Source: an uncultured Porphyromonadaceae bacterium
GTDB taxonomy: Bacteria; Bacteroidota; Bacteroidia; Bacteroidales; Muribaculaceae
NCBI GenBank assembly: GCA_905193395.1
Contig: CAJJOO010000008.1
Location: 1 to 12,845 of the forward strand
DNA: 12,845 bases
Reading direction: 5' to 3'
The position numbers and the translations under genes were made by a program. Positions within the stretch are counted from its first letter, which is position 1. Every line of letters begins with the position of its first letter. Positions 1 through 6,650 of this stretch are shown piece by piece. The notes beneath the pieces are model-generated. The model was given only the letters and a program-made list of their open reading frames with translations, was not told where the DNA came from and ran no database searches.

Positions 1-194
1 TCGAGACCGTCTTCTTCGACTCGATGGGCAACGCCATCCCCGAGGTGAGCGACGGAGCCAAGTTCTCGGGCCGCCAGCGTCAGTCGTTCCAGCGCCTGCA
101 GCGCGGCAAACGCTTCTACATATCCCGCATCAAGGCTGTCGGCCCCGACGGCATAACCCGCGACCTCTCGCCCATGGAAGTCATCGTAAATTAA
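1..194 (+). CDS. gldM: GldM/PorM, C-terminal fragment (type IX secretion motor component)
   Basis: This is the 3' end of a gene that begins left of the window. The frame from base 3 gives 63 codons and ends in TAA at 192-194. The peptide contains [12 protein letters not shown], then [11 protein letters not shown], then GPDGITRDL, ending PMEVIVN. This matches the last beta-rich domain of GldM/PorM, in which a 'G..Fs' strand is followed by a 'G..v.f..Ika.GPDG..r.L.p' pattern. GldM is known as an inner-membrane protein with one N-terminal span and a long periplasmic rod of four domains. With GldL it forms the proton-driven rotary motor of the T9SS, and its tip contacts the GldK/GldN ring. Only the tip domain is visible here. 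gldN follows after 10 bases, the usual gldKLMN order, so gldL and gldK should lie further left. Confidence 0.88.
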   Translation, partial: ETVFFDSMGNAIPEVSDGAKFSGRQRQSFQRLQRGKRFYISRIKAVGPDGITRDLSPMEVIVN

Positions 195-204
195 TCCAAG
201 CATC

Positions 205-1290
205 ATGAAACCAATCAGATACATACTCCCCGCCATACTGCTGGCATCGGCATCCGCCCTCCTGGTGGCGCAGGACGCCAACCAGTCAACCGGCTCGACG
301 GTACGCCGCCGCACCGCACGCGAGAACACCCAGAACGCCCCAACCGGCGTCACCGAACGCATGCAGGGACTCTACGACGCCGAAGGCATCAGCGACGCCG
401 ACGTGCAGTGGATGAGAATCATCTACCGCGCGCTCGACCTCGAGCAGGACCGCAACGCGCCTCTCTACTATCCCGAGGAAGTGCAGGAAGGCAATGAAAA
501 CCTGTTCCGCATCATCATGCGCCTGCTTGCAGCCGGCCAACTGAAAGCCTACGAATATCTGGACGGCCGCGAGGAATTCACCGAAAAATACCAGGTTCCG
601 GTGCGCGATATCCTCGACCGCTTCCACATAATCTACGAACCCGCACGCGGTTCGTCAGAGAAGAATCCCCGCTTCACCATCGAGGAAAGCGACGTTCCCA
701 CCAACGAGGTGCTGTCCTACTACATCATTGAAAAATGGGTGTTCGACACGCGCCACAACCGCCTGCGTCCCACCGTCGAAGCCATCTGCCCCGTGCTGCA
801 CCGCTCGGGCGATTTCGGCGGCGAGGCAATCCGCTATCCCATGTTCTGGGTCAAGATGAGCGACCTGCGCCCGCACCTGGCACTGCAACCAATCTTCGTG
901 AGCGACGACAACAACATGCCCACCTGCACATACGACGACTTCTTCACCCTCACCATGTACAGCGGCGACATCTACAAGACCCGCAACCTCAAGAACAAGT
1001 CGATGGCTCAACTGTTCCCCGACGAAGAGGACCGCCGCCGCGCCTGCGACAGCATCCAGGCTCGTCTTGACAGTTTCGAGACACACCTGTGGACGCCTAC
1101 ACGCGAGGAACTGGCCGCACGCAACCGCCCAGCCGAGGATTCAGCCTCGATTGCCGAAAACCAGGAGACACCCAAGCAGCCCCGCGTACGCTCGTCGCGC
1201 CGCGGCAGCAACAAGAAGCCCGCGCGAGTCAAGGAAAGCCAGGCATCGCGCTCGGCCGGAGCAACACGCTCGGTGCGCCGTCGCCGCTGA
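205..1290 (+). CDS. gldN: GldN/PorN, type IX secretion system periplasmic ring protein
   Basis: This 361-residue protein is close to the usual length of PorN. Residues 1-22 form a signal peptide: basic start, hydrophobic core ILPAILLASASALLV, likely cleavage after AQ. The mature region carries the GldN fold: a helical segment with 'DVQWMRIIYRALDL' (66-79), 'NAPLYYP' (84-90), 'NLFRIIMRLL' (99-108), 'YYIIEKWVFD' (172-181), 'RYPMFWVKMSDLRPHL' (210-225) and a 'CTYDDFFTLTMYSGDIYK' block (241-258). In this family GldN binds the outer-membrane lipoprotein GldK to form the large periplasmic T9SS ring and meets the tip of GldM. It starts 10 bases after gldM, so the two are cotranscribed. From about residue 305 the sequence is low-complexity and ends in a strongly basic tail, RSVRRRR, which is probably disordered. 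Family assignment is confident; the role of the tail is unknown. Confidence 0.93.
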   Translation: MKPIRYILPAILLASASALLVAQDANQSTGSTVRRRTARENTQNAPTGVTERMQGLYDAEGISDADVQWMRIIYRALDLEQDRNAPLYYPEEVQEGNENLFRIIMRLLAAGQLKAYEYLDGREEFTEKYQVPVRDILDRFHIIYEPARGSSEKNPRFTIEESDVPTNEVLSYYIIEKWVFDTRHNRLRPTVEAICPVLHRSGDFGGEAIRYPMFWVKMSDLRPHLALQPIFVSDDNNMPTCTYDDFFTLTMYSGDIYKTRNLKNKSMAQLFPDEEDRRRACDSIQARLDSFETHLWTPTREELAARNRPAEDSASIAENQETPKQPRVRSSRRGSNKKPARVKESQASRSAGATRSVRRRR

Positions 1291-1338
1291 TTCCAATGAT
1301 TCCCTGAAAACATTCCCTATTCCGTAAAAACCTCCCCT

Positions 1339-1384
1339 GAACGGGCGCTGCAGTCACTGCGGCGCCCGTTCCCCTTTCTTTTTG
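1339..1384 (+). terminator. Rho-independent terminator after gldN
   Basis: Bases 1339-1353 pair with 1357-1371: fifteen pairs, including one T-G wobble at 1349/1361, around a 3-base TCA loop. The core is AACGGGCGC against GCGCCCGTT. The stem is followed by CCCTTTCTTTTT. It lies 48 bases after the gldN stop and should end the T9SS transcript. The T-rich tail overlaps the -33 element of the next promoter. Confidence 0.85.
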
Positions 1385-1412
1385 CATGATTCTGAAAAAA
1401 ATCGTAACTTTG
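1381..1412 (+). promoter_or_regulatory. Bacteroidota-type sigma-ABfr promoter for the phosphatase-kinase unit
   Basis: TTTG at 1381-1384 (-33 element) and TAACTTTG at 1405-1412 (-7 element, consensus TAnnTTTG) are separated by 20 bases, the expected spacing for the primary sigma factor of Bacteroidota. Transcription should start around 1417, leaving an A-rich leader of about 20 bases before the ATG at 1439. It shows that the signalling pair has its own promoter and does not depend on read-through from gldN. Confidence 0.8.
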
Positions 1413-1438
1413 TGGCCATTAGAATAAACCATCAAGCA

Positions 1439-3166
1439 ATGGCTCAAAAGAACATCACTCTCCGTCTTGTGGCCTATTCGGACGCAGCCGGCAAGTACGA
1501 CCCCTCGGCGCCGATGAACGGCAACGAAGATAACTTTTTTGTAGACAACAACTTGGGCAACAGCCACGTCGGTGGTGAAAATTTCGACCGCGACATACCC
1601 ATGTCGCCGCTGGGCTGCGTCATGGCCGTAGCCGACGGCATGGGCGGCCAGAATGCCGGCGAAGTCGCCGCCGAAATAGCCATCGATACCGTATCCGAAT
1701 ATTTCGCCCCCGAACGCCTCACCGAGGCCGTCGCCGCGACCCCCGAAACCCGCGCCGCATACCTCCGCGAAATCATCGTCGAGGCCGACCGCCGCGTCAA
1801 GGAGGGTCAGGACGGACACCCCGACCGCAGCGGAATGGGTTCCACACTCATCATCAGCTGGATATCCGGCGACAGCCTCACCGTGGGCTGGATCGGCGAC
1901 AGCCGCGCCTACCTGTTCAATCCTGTCTACGGGCTGAAACCCGTGTCGCACGACCATACATACGTCCAGGAACTGGCCGACAAGGGTATAATCACCTACG
2001 AGGACACCTTCGGACACCCCCAGGGCAATATCGTGACCCGCAGCCTCGGCGACCCAGATACCGACCCGCTGCCCGACACCGCGCAGGAATACCTGCACCG
2101 CGGCGACATCGTGCTGATGTGCAGCGACGGTCTGAGCGGAGTCGTCCCCGACACGCCCACCGAGAACTATGAGGGCAGCATCGACGCCATCCTCGCCGCC
2201 GACTACAACGACCTCACCGCCGCCCGAACCGACCTGATGAAGGCCGCAGAAAACAACAACTGGTACGACAATCTCACCGTGCTGCTCTGCCGCGTCGATG
2301 GCGACCTGCCCCTGGCCGTTCCGCAGCCGGCAGAACCATCCGCCGCACCCGAACCGGCTTCCGCACCTGTGCCCGCGCCACAAACCGCCCCGGCAAAGGC
2401 TCCCGAGACCGCTGAACAGCCCGAAGCCGTCAGTGCCGACGAAGCCGTCAGCGCTCCCCGAAAGAAAAGCCACACCGCCCTGTGGATTATAGGTGCCGTG
2501 CTGCTTCTGGGCGCTGTGGCAGCCGCAGGCTACTGGTTTTTCAACTCCGGCGAAGACAAGACATACAGCGACATGGACGCCCCCAACCTCGAAAAAACGA
2601 CCTCCGGCAACCGCAGCGGCATGATAAAGGCTCTGGGCGAGGACTACGAGACCAATCGAGAGACAACGCAACCCGAACCGCCGCAAGCCATCGAGGGACA
2701 GCCCGCCGAGGCAATCCGCAACGAAACCGGCCAGCGCGACCTTGAAACCTCGACGCCCGCCGAACAGCCCGCAACCGGCACAATCGCCTCTCACAGCGGA
2801 ACCGTGACCGAAACCGCCGCGCAGGATATCCCCGCCGGTTGGAAAGGCGGCCTCATCAACCGCCTGAGAAAGGTGCAGGGCGCCGTCGAGACATGGAAAA
2901 ACGACATCGAAAACCTGATTGGGGAAATCAAGAGTGCAGGCGACGACCGTAAGCAAAACCTCGAACGCCGCACCGCCACCTACGAGACCCGCCTTGGCCT
3001 GTGGAATCGTCTGACCGCAATCCAGAATAATCCCGACGCCGCCGAGAAGACCCGCAACGCAGCCGCCCAACTCAAAGAGCGACTCAACACCACCGCCGTG
3101 GCCGAGGCCGAAAACAAGGTCGCCGAACTCGAACGCCAGATCGTGCCCCAACCCGGCAACCATTGA
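1439..3166 (+). CDS. Membrane-anchored PP2C-family Ser/Thr protein phosphatase
   Basis: The ATG at 1439 gives 575 residues (MAQKNITLRL). An in-frame ATG at 1382 is rejected because it lies inside the promoter. Residues 8-287 form a PPM/PP2C phosphatase domain with the metal-binding motifs in order: NGNEDNFF (27-34, metal Asp 31), VADGMGGQNAGE (64-75, Asp 66), GMGSTL (132-137), GWIGDSRAYL (150-159), SHDHTYVQEL (170-179), CSDGLSG (228-234, Asp 230) and WYDNLTVLL (275-283, Asp 277). All key aspartates are present, so it should be an active Mg/Mn-dependent phosphatase facing the cytoplasm. Residues 288-342 are a Pro/Ala-rich linker, 346-368 a membrane span (ALWIIGAVLLLGAVAAAGYW), and 369-575 an extracytoplasmic region: a polar stretch followed by charged, probably helical segments (about 468-568). 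I do not recognise the outer domain. The kinase follows after 63 bases without an evident promoter; the two probably set the phosphorylation state of shared targets. Confidence 0.92.
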   Translation: MAQKNITLRLVAYSDAAGKYDPSAPMNGNEDNFFVDNNLGNSHVGGENFDRDIPMSPLGCVMAVADGMGGQNAGEVAAEIAIDTVSEYFAPERLTEAVAATPETRAAYLREIIVEADRRVKEGQDGHPDRSGMGSTLIISWISGDSLTVGWIGDSRAYLFNPVYGLKPVSHDHTYVQELADKGIITYEDTFGHPQGNIVTRSLGDPDTDPLPDTAQEYLHRGDIVLMCSDGLSGVVPDTPTENYEGSIDAILAADYNDLTAARTDLMKAAENNNWYDNLTVLLCRVDGDLPLAVPQPAEPSAAPEPASAPVPAPQTAPAKAPETAEQPEAVSADEAVSAPRKKSHTALWIIGAVLLLGAVAAAGYWFFNSGEDKTYSDMDAPNLEKTTSGNRSGMIKALGEDYETNRETTQPEPPQAIEGQPAEAIRNETGQRDLETSTPAEQPATGTIASHSGTVTETAAQDIPAGWKGGLINRLRKVQGAVETWKNDIENLIGEIKSAGDDRKQNLERRTATYETRLGLWNRLTAIQNNPDAAEKTRNAAAQLKERLNTTAVAEAENKVAELERQIVPQPGNH

Positions 3167-3229
3167 TTTCATCACGTTTTTCCTTAGAACCAATCACCGA
3201 TACTCCTCTCCCAATCATATATTCCACCA

Positions 3230-5029
3230 ATGGACAACAGTTCAAAACTAAATGAAGGGCAACTGATTGCCGAGCGCTACCGCCTCAAGAAATACGTGGG
3301 CAGCGGCAGTTTCGGCGAGGTATGGCTCACCGACATCGACCTCGAAATCGACGTTGCCATCAAAATGTATATCTCGCTCGACCAGACCGCCCAGGACGAA
3401 TTCAAGACCGAATACCGCGTGGCCTACGGTCTGCAGCACGAGAACCTGCTCACGGCGCAATACTACGGAGTGTGGGAACACCGCCCCTTCCTCATCATGA
3501 AGTACTGCTCCAACGGCTCGGCCGCCGGCATGCTGGGAATAATGCCAGAGAAGATGATCTGGCACTTCATCCACGACGTGGCCGCCGGTCTGGCACATCT
3601 CCACGGACTCAATCCCCCCGTAATCCACCAGGACATCAAGCCCGAGAACATCCTTGTCGACGAAAAACGCACCTTCCTGATCACCGACTTCGGCATCAGC
3701 AAGAAGATGCGCTCGACGATGCGCAAGCAGTCGAAACGCTCGATCGGTTCGGGCGCGCTGGCATATATGGGACCCGAGCGCTTCAAGCGCGAGCCCATTT
3801 CGGTGAAAGCCAGCGACATCTGGGCTCTCGGCGTATCAATCTACGAAATCGCCACCGGCGAACTGCCTTTTGAAGGCCAGGGCGGCGGAATGCTGCTGGC
3901 CGGGGCAATGCTACCCGAACTCTCGGCCGACAAATGGAGTGCCAACCTCAACGACGCCATGCAGGCCTGTCTGGCCAAGGAAACATGGGACCGTCCCACC
4001 GCACGTCAACTGGCCGACTATGCCGGACGCATCCTGCGCGGACGCGACATCTCGTGGAGCGACTTCATGGCACGCGCCTCGCGCAAGTCCGACGAATACG
4101 ACGGCGACGACAACGAGGACATGGAAGACCTCGACCCGATACCGCAGGCTGCCCGCACCGACGACGGCGACAGCCGCCGCACGCGCCGCCCCGAACCACG
4201 CGACAGCGACAGCGACGGCCACGAACGCAACGTACGCGCAACCGTGCGCAACAGCAGCCATTCCGCGCCCCGCTACAACGAAGAACCCGCAGAAGCCCCG
4301 GCCCGCACCGTCCCCATCGACGGAGGCTCGCCATTCGGCGGCTCCGGCGGCAAGACCCCGGACAACAGCAATGGCAGGCACAAGAGCAAAGGCAAGTTGA
4401 TTGCCATTATCGCCGGTGCCGTAATCCTCATCGCCGCAGCCGTGGCCGCCTTCCTGCTGACCAAAGGCGACTCAGCCGGTTCAGACAATAACGAAGTCGA
4501 CACCGAGGCCGTCGTGCGCCGCTACGAGCGCATCAGCGACCTCTGCGAGTCGAACATCCGCAATGCCGACGCCAATTCCTACACCATGCTGCTGGATGCC
4601 GCCGCCGAACTCGACTCGCTGCGCAACTACCACATGGAATACAACTTCATCGACCGCGACCCGAAATACGACTACTCGGCAATCGAGGCCGACTATAACA
4701 CCAAGGTCGACGAAATTGCCGGCCGTTACAGCGACCTGGGCAACCGCCTGCTGCAAGGCGAGGAATACCCCACCGCCATCAGTTACCTGCACATAGCCAC
4801 CCTGCTGAAGCCCGACGGCCCCGCGGCCGAGAGGCTCGTCTCGGTGGCCGGCTCCACCGGCGTCAAGGCCCTCAAAATGATTGTGCGCCGCGCCTCGGTA
4901 TCCGGCAACACGCTGACGCTGCACTATGACGGCCTGGGCAACGAGGACGAGGACGGCGTGCCCCTGGAAATCACCGCCGAGAACGACCCCGGTTGGGAGG
5001 CCTACGACGAAATGCTTCAGGCCCTTTAA
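3230..5029 (+). CDS. Membrane-anchored Hanks-type Ser/Thr protein kinase with C-terminal sensor domain
   Basis: This 599-residue kinase has its catalytic domain at about residues 14-270. Visible motifs are the Gly-rich loop VGSGSFGEVWL (23-33), VAIK with Lys 45, a catalytic loop HQDIKPEN (133-140, Asp 135, Asn 140), ITDFGIS (151-157), a substrate-side GPE in place of APE (181-183) and SDIWALGVSIYEIATG (195-210). The HRD arginine is Gln, making it a non-RD kinase; the residues needed for catalysis are kept. The activation segment (156-180) is rich in Lys, Arg, Ser and Thr. Residues 285-385 are a charged, probably disordered linker. A membrane span lies at 389-411 (LIAIIAGAVILIAAAVAAFLL). The outer region (412-599) looks helical at first, has a TPR-like helix pair around 502-530 (NRLLQGEEYPTAISYLHIA) and ends in a possible beta segment near 546-585. 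There are no PASTA repeats. It lies 63 bases after the phosphatase and is probably cotranscribed. Substrates are unknown. Confidence 0.93.
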   Translation: MDNSSKLNEGQLIAERYRLKKYVGSGSFGEVWLTDIDLEIDVAIKMYISLDQTAQDEFKTEYRVAYGLQHENLLTAQYYGVWEHRPFLIMKYCSNGSAAGMLGIMPEKMIWHFIHDVAAGLAHLHGLNPPVIHQDIKPENILVDEKRTFLITDFGISKKMRSTMRKQSKRSIGSGALAYMGPERFKREPISVKASDIWALGVSIYEIATGELPFEGQGGGMLLAGAMLPELSADKWSANLNDAMQACLAKETWDRPTARQLADYAGRILRGRDISWSDFMARASRKSDEYDGDDNEDMEDLDPIPQAARTDDGDSRRTRRPEPRDSDSDGHERNVRATVRNSSHSAPRYNEEPAEAPARTVPIDGGSPFGGSGGKTPDNSNGRHKSKGKLIAIIAGAVILIAAAVAAFLLTKGDSAGSDNNEVDTEAVVRRYERISDLCESNIRNADANSYTMLLDAAAELDSLRNYHMEYNFIDRDPKYDYSAIEADYNTKVDEIAGRYSDLGNRLLQGEEYPTAISYLHIATLLKPDGPAAERLVSVAGSTGVKALKMIVRRASVSGNTLTLHYDGLGNEDEDGVPLEITAENDPGWEAYDEMLQAL

Positions 5030-5060
5030 ACCACCGATATCCGACAACCGTATACGCGAA

Positions 5061-5092
5061 GCGGCGCCTTGTAGGGAATTACATGGCGCCGC
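5061..5092 (+). terminator. GC-rich hairpin after the kinase gene, possible terminator
   Basis: GCGGCGCC (5061-5068) pairs perfectly with GGCGCCGC (5085-5092). Inside it, TGTA (5070-5073) can pair with TACA (5080-5083) after one T-T mismatch, leaving a GGGAAT loop. It lies 31 bases after the kinase stop. The downstream sequence is only weakly T-rich (CCGACGTTTC), so intrinsic termination is plausible but not certain. The sequence reads as a similar stem on either strand. Confidence 0.45.
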
Positions 5093-5122
5093 CCGACGTT
5101 TCAACTATTTTGATTTATTATA

Positions 5123-5159
5123 GGACGACAGGTACGGTATCGCTACTCTCCTGCCGTCC
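5123..5159. repeat. Imperfect 10-bp inverted repeat in the kinase-pncB gap
   Basis: GGACGACAGG (5123-5132) pairs with CCTGCCGTCC (5150-5159) with one A-C mismatch, around a 17-base loop. No T-tract follows on either strand, so it is not a clear terminator. It may be an RNA structure or a protein-binding site; no function can be read from the sequence. Confidence 0.4.
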
Positions 5160-5214
5160 CGGAGATAAAGGCATGCGCGGGCTATATGCCAGCACACACC
5201 GTCATAATAACACT

Positions 5215-5284
5215 CCCGGAATGTTAACAGCGCCATAAATAAGCCTAATTCTTATTAACCTATATTATTATTATACATTCCGGG
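5215..5284. repeat. Perfect 10-bp inverted repeat with AT-rich spacer upstream of pncB
   Basis: CCCGGAATGT (5215-5224) and ACATTCCGGG (5275-5284) are exact reverse complements separated by 50 bases. The spacer is very AT-rich and itself contains AATAAG (5238-5243) opposite CTTATT (5251-5256) seven bases apart. The element ends 94 bases before the pncB start. It could be a pair of operator half-sites, the base of a long RNA hairpin, or the trace of a small element. I did not find a convincing TAnnTTTG promoter in this gap, so the pncB transcription start is unplaced. Confidence 0.5.
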
Positions 5285-5378
5285 TCGGACATCGATGTCA
5301 ACCAAATGGGCGCCGGCCGTGTTGTTTTTTAATAAAGTAGAATATCTAGGTAAGACTAATCACAAAACACCACTAGTC

Positions 5379-6596
5379 ATGCGGCAGATAATTCAACATT
5401 TCACGGACGATGACCTTTACAAGTTCACGATGTGCTGCGCGGTGATTGAGAATTACCCGCGTACACAGGTTCGTTACCGCTTCAACGACCGCAACAACAC
5501 GGTGTACCCGCCCGGTTTCGCCGATGAACTGCGCCGGCAGGTCCGCCTGCTTGAAAACCTGGTGATTACCGACGAGGAAATAGCCTTCATGCGTCGGCGT
5601 TGCACTTATATTCCGGCCTGGTTTTACAGTTATCTCAAAGGCTTCCGCTATGACAGCCGCTGGGTGAGAATCGCACAGGACGCGGACGGTCATCTCGACA
5701 TCGAGTTCGAGGGCTGCTGGAGCAATACGATTCTCCTCGAGGTCAAGGTCCTTGCTATCATCTCTGAGTTGTACTACATTATGACCGGGTACGACAAGGC
5801 CTTTGACTACGATTCGTATTATGCCAAATCCCGCGACAAGGCTCGCAGAATGATTGAGGCCGGCTGCACGTTCAGCGATTTCGGCACACGTCGCCGTGCC
5901 TCGTTCAAGGCCCAGGACACTGCAATCCGCGCAATGAAGGAATGTCACGATTCTATGCAGGGACCCGGGAAATTCATCGGCACCAGCAATGTGTATCTGG
6001 CCATGAAATACGACCTGGTCCCCGTCGGGACCATGGCCCATGAACTGATATGCGCAATTGCCGGAATGTACGGCTCGCAGATGGCAAACTACCTTGCCAT
6101 GAAGGTCTGGGCCGGGACCTACCGGGGCGCCTTGGGTACTTTCCTCTATGATACCTACGGCTGGCGTATTTTCAGCCTGAATTTCTCGGAGGACTATGCC
6201 AATATGTTCAAGGGCCTGCGCGTGGACAGCGGCGATAATTTCCAGGAACTGGATCTGATTGTCGGAAAGTACCGCAGCCTCAATATCGACCCGCGCACCA
6301 AGCAGATTGTGTTCAGCAACGGCCTCGATGTCGACGCGGCAATCGCGATTCAGCAATATGCATGCGAAAAGTGCATCCCGTCGTTCGGCATAGGAACCCA
6401 TTTCACGAACGATTTCGACGGTATCCGGCCCATGAATATAGTAATCAAACTCATTGCAGTGAAAATCACCGAATCATGGCCTTTCTACTGCGACACATGC
6501 AAACTGAGCGAGGAAGCAGGAAAATATTCCGGCGAAAAAGCCACCGTCGACCGTTTCCTCGAAATCCTACATCTCGACACTAAGAGCCGTCTCTGA
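5379..6596 (+). CDS. pncB: Nicotinate phosphoribosyltransferase
   Basis: PncB joins nicotinate and phosphoribosyl pyrophosphate, with ATP hydrolysis, to give nicotinate mononucleotide in the NAD salvage (Preiss-Handler) pathway in the cytoplasm. The chosen start at 5379 gives 405 residues beginning MRQIIQHFTDDDLYKFTM, the conserved N-terminus of bacterial PncB. An upstream in-frame ATG at 5295 would add 28 residues with no family resemblance. Recognisable blocks are KFTMCCAVIENYP (15-27), the FSDFGTRRR segment (165-173), GTSNVYLAMKYDLVPVGTMAHE (201-222, with His 221 at the position of the histidine phosphorylated in the family), GTFLYDTYGW (253-262), GLRVDSGD (279-286), FSNGLDVDAAI (312-322) and FGIGTHFTNDF (336-346). 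The length is normal for the family. It stands alone: the kinase unit ends 349 bases upstream and recQ converges from the right. Confidence 0.95.
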   Translation: MRQIIQHFTDDDLYKFTMCCAVIENYPRTQVRYRFNDRNNTVYPPGFADELRRQVRLLENLVITDEEIAFMRRRCTYIPAWFYSYLKGFRYDSRWVRIAQDADGHLDIEFEGCWSNTILLEVKVLAIISELYYIMTGYDKAFDYDSYYAKSRDKARRMIEAGCTFSDFGTRRRASFKAQDTAIRAMKECHDSMQGPGKFIGTSNVYLAMKYDLVPVGTMAHELICAIAGMYGSQMANYLAMKVWAGTYRGALGTFLYDTYGWRIFSLNFSEDYANMFKGLRVDSGDNFQELDLIVGKYRSLNIDPRTKQIVFSNGLDVDAAIAIQQYACEKCIPSFGIGTHFTNDFDGIRPMNIVIKLIAVKITESWPFYCDTCKLSEEAGKYSGEKATVDRFLEILHLDTKSRL

Positions 6597-6650
6597 ATGT
6601 TGGCGGCAGGACGAAGATATTGTTCCTGCGCTATTCCGTGTTCGGAGTTA

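Noticed and set aside
1382..1438. 19-residue N-terminal extension of the phosphatase
   Set aside because: It spans the -33 and -7 promoter boxes and the expected transcription start, so it would not be in the mRNA.
1229..3193. 654-codon open frame on the minus strand opposite the phosphatase gene
   Set aside because: The plus-strand phosphatase has all PP2C motifs; the antisense product is Gly/Val/Ala-rich without a recognisable domain. Stop-free antisense frames are expected in GC-rich genes.
4993..5238. Small open frame of 81 codons running from the kinase end into the gap
   Set aside because: It begins inside the kinase gene in another frame and runs through the hairpins; no start signal or domain supports it.
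5295..5378. 28-residue N-terminal extension of PncB
   Set aside because: The conserved family start is IIQHFTD, matching the ATG at 5379; the extension has no similarity and overlaps the non-coding gap.
5030..5378. Known NAD-related riboswitch before pncB
   Set aside because: The inverted repeats do not match the layout of NAD-I or NAD-II riboswitches that I can recall, and no conserved core is recognisable.
5373..6401. 342-codon open frame opposite pncB
   Set aside because: It is a shadow of a clear NAPRTase gene, with no motif or leader of its own.
6606..6629. GCAGGA/TCCTGC hairpin between the converging pncB and recQ genes
   Set aside because: It has only six pairs, a 12-base loop and no T-tract on either strand; too weak to call a terminator.
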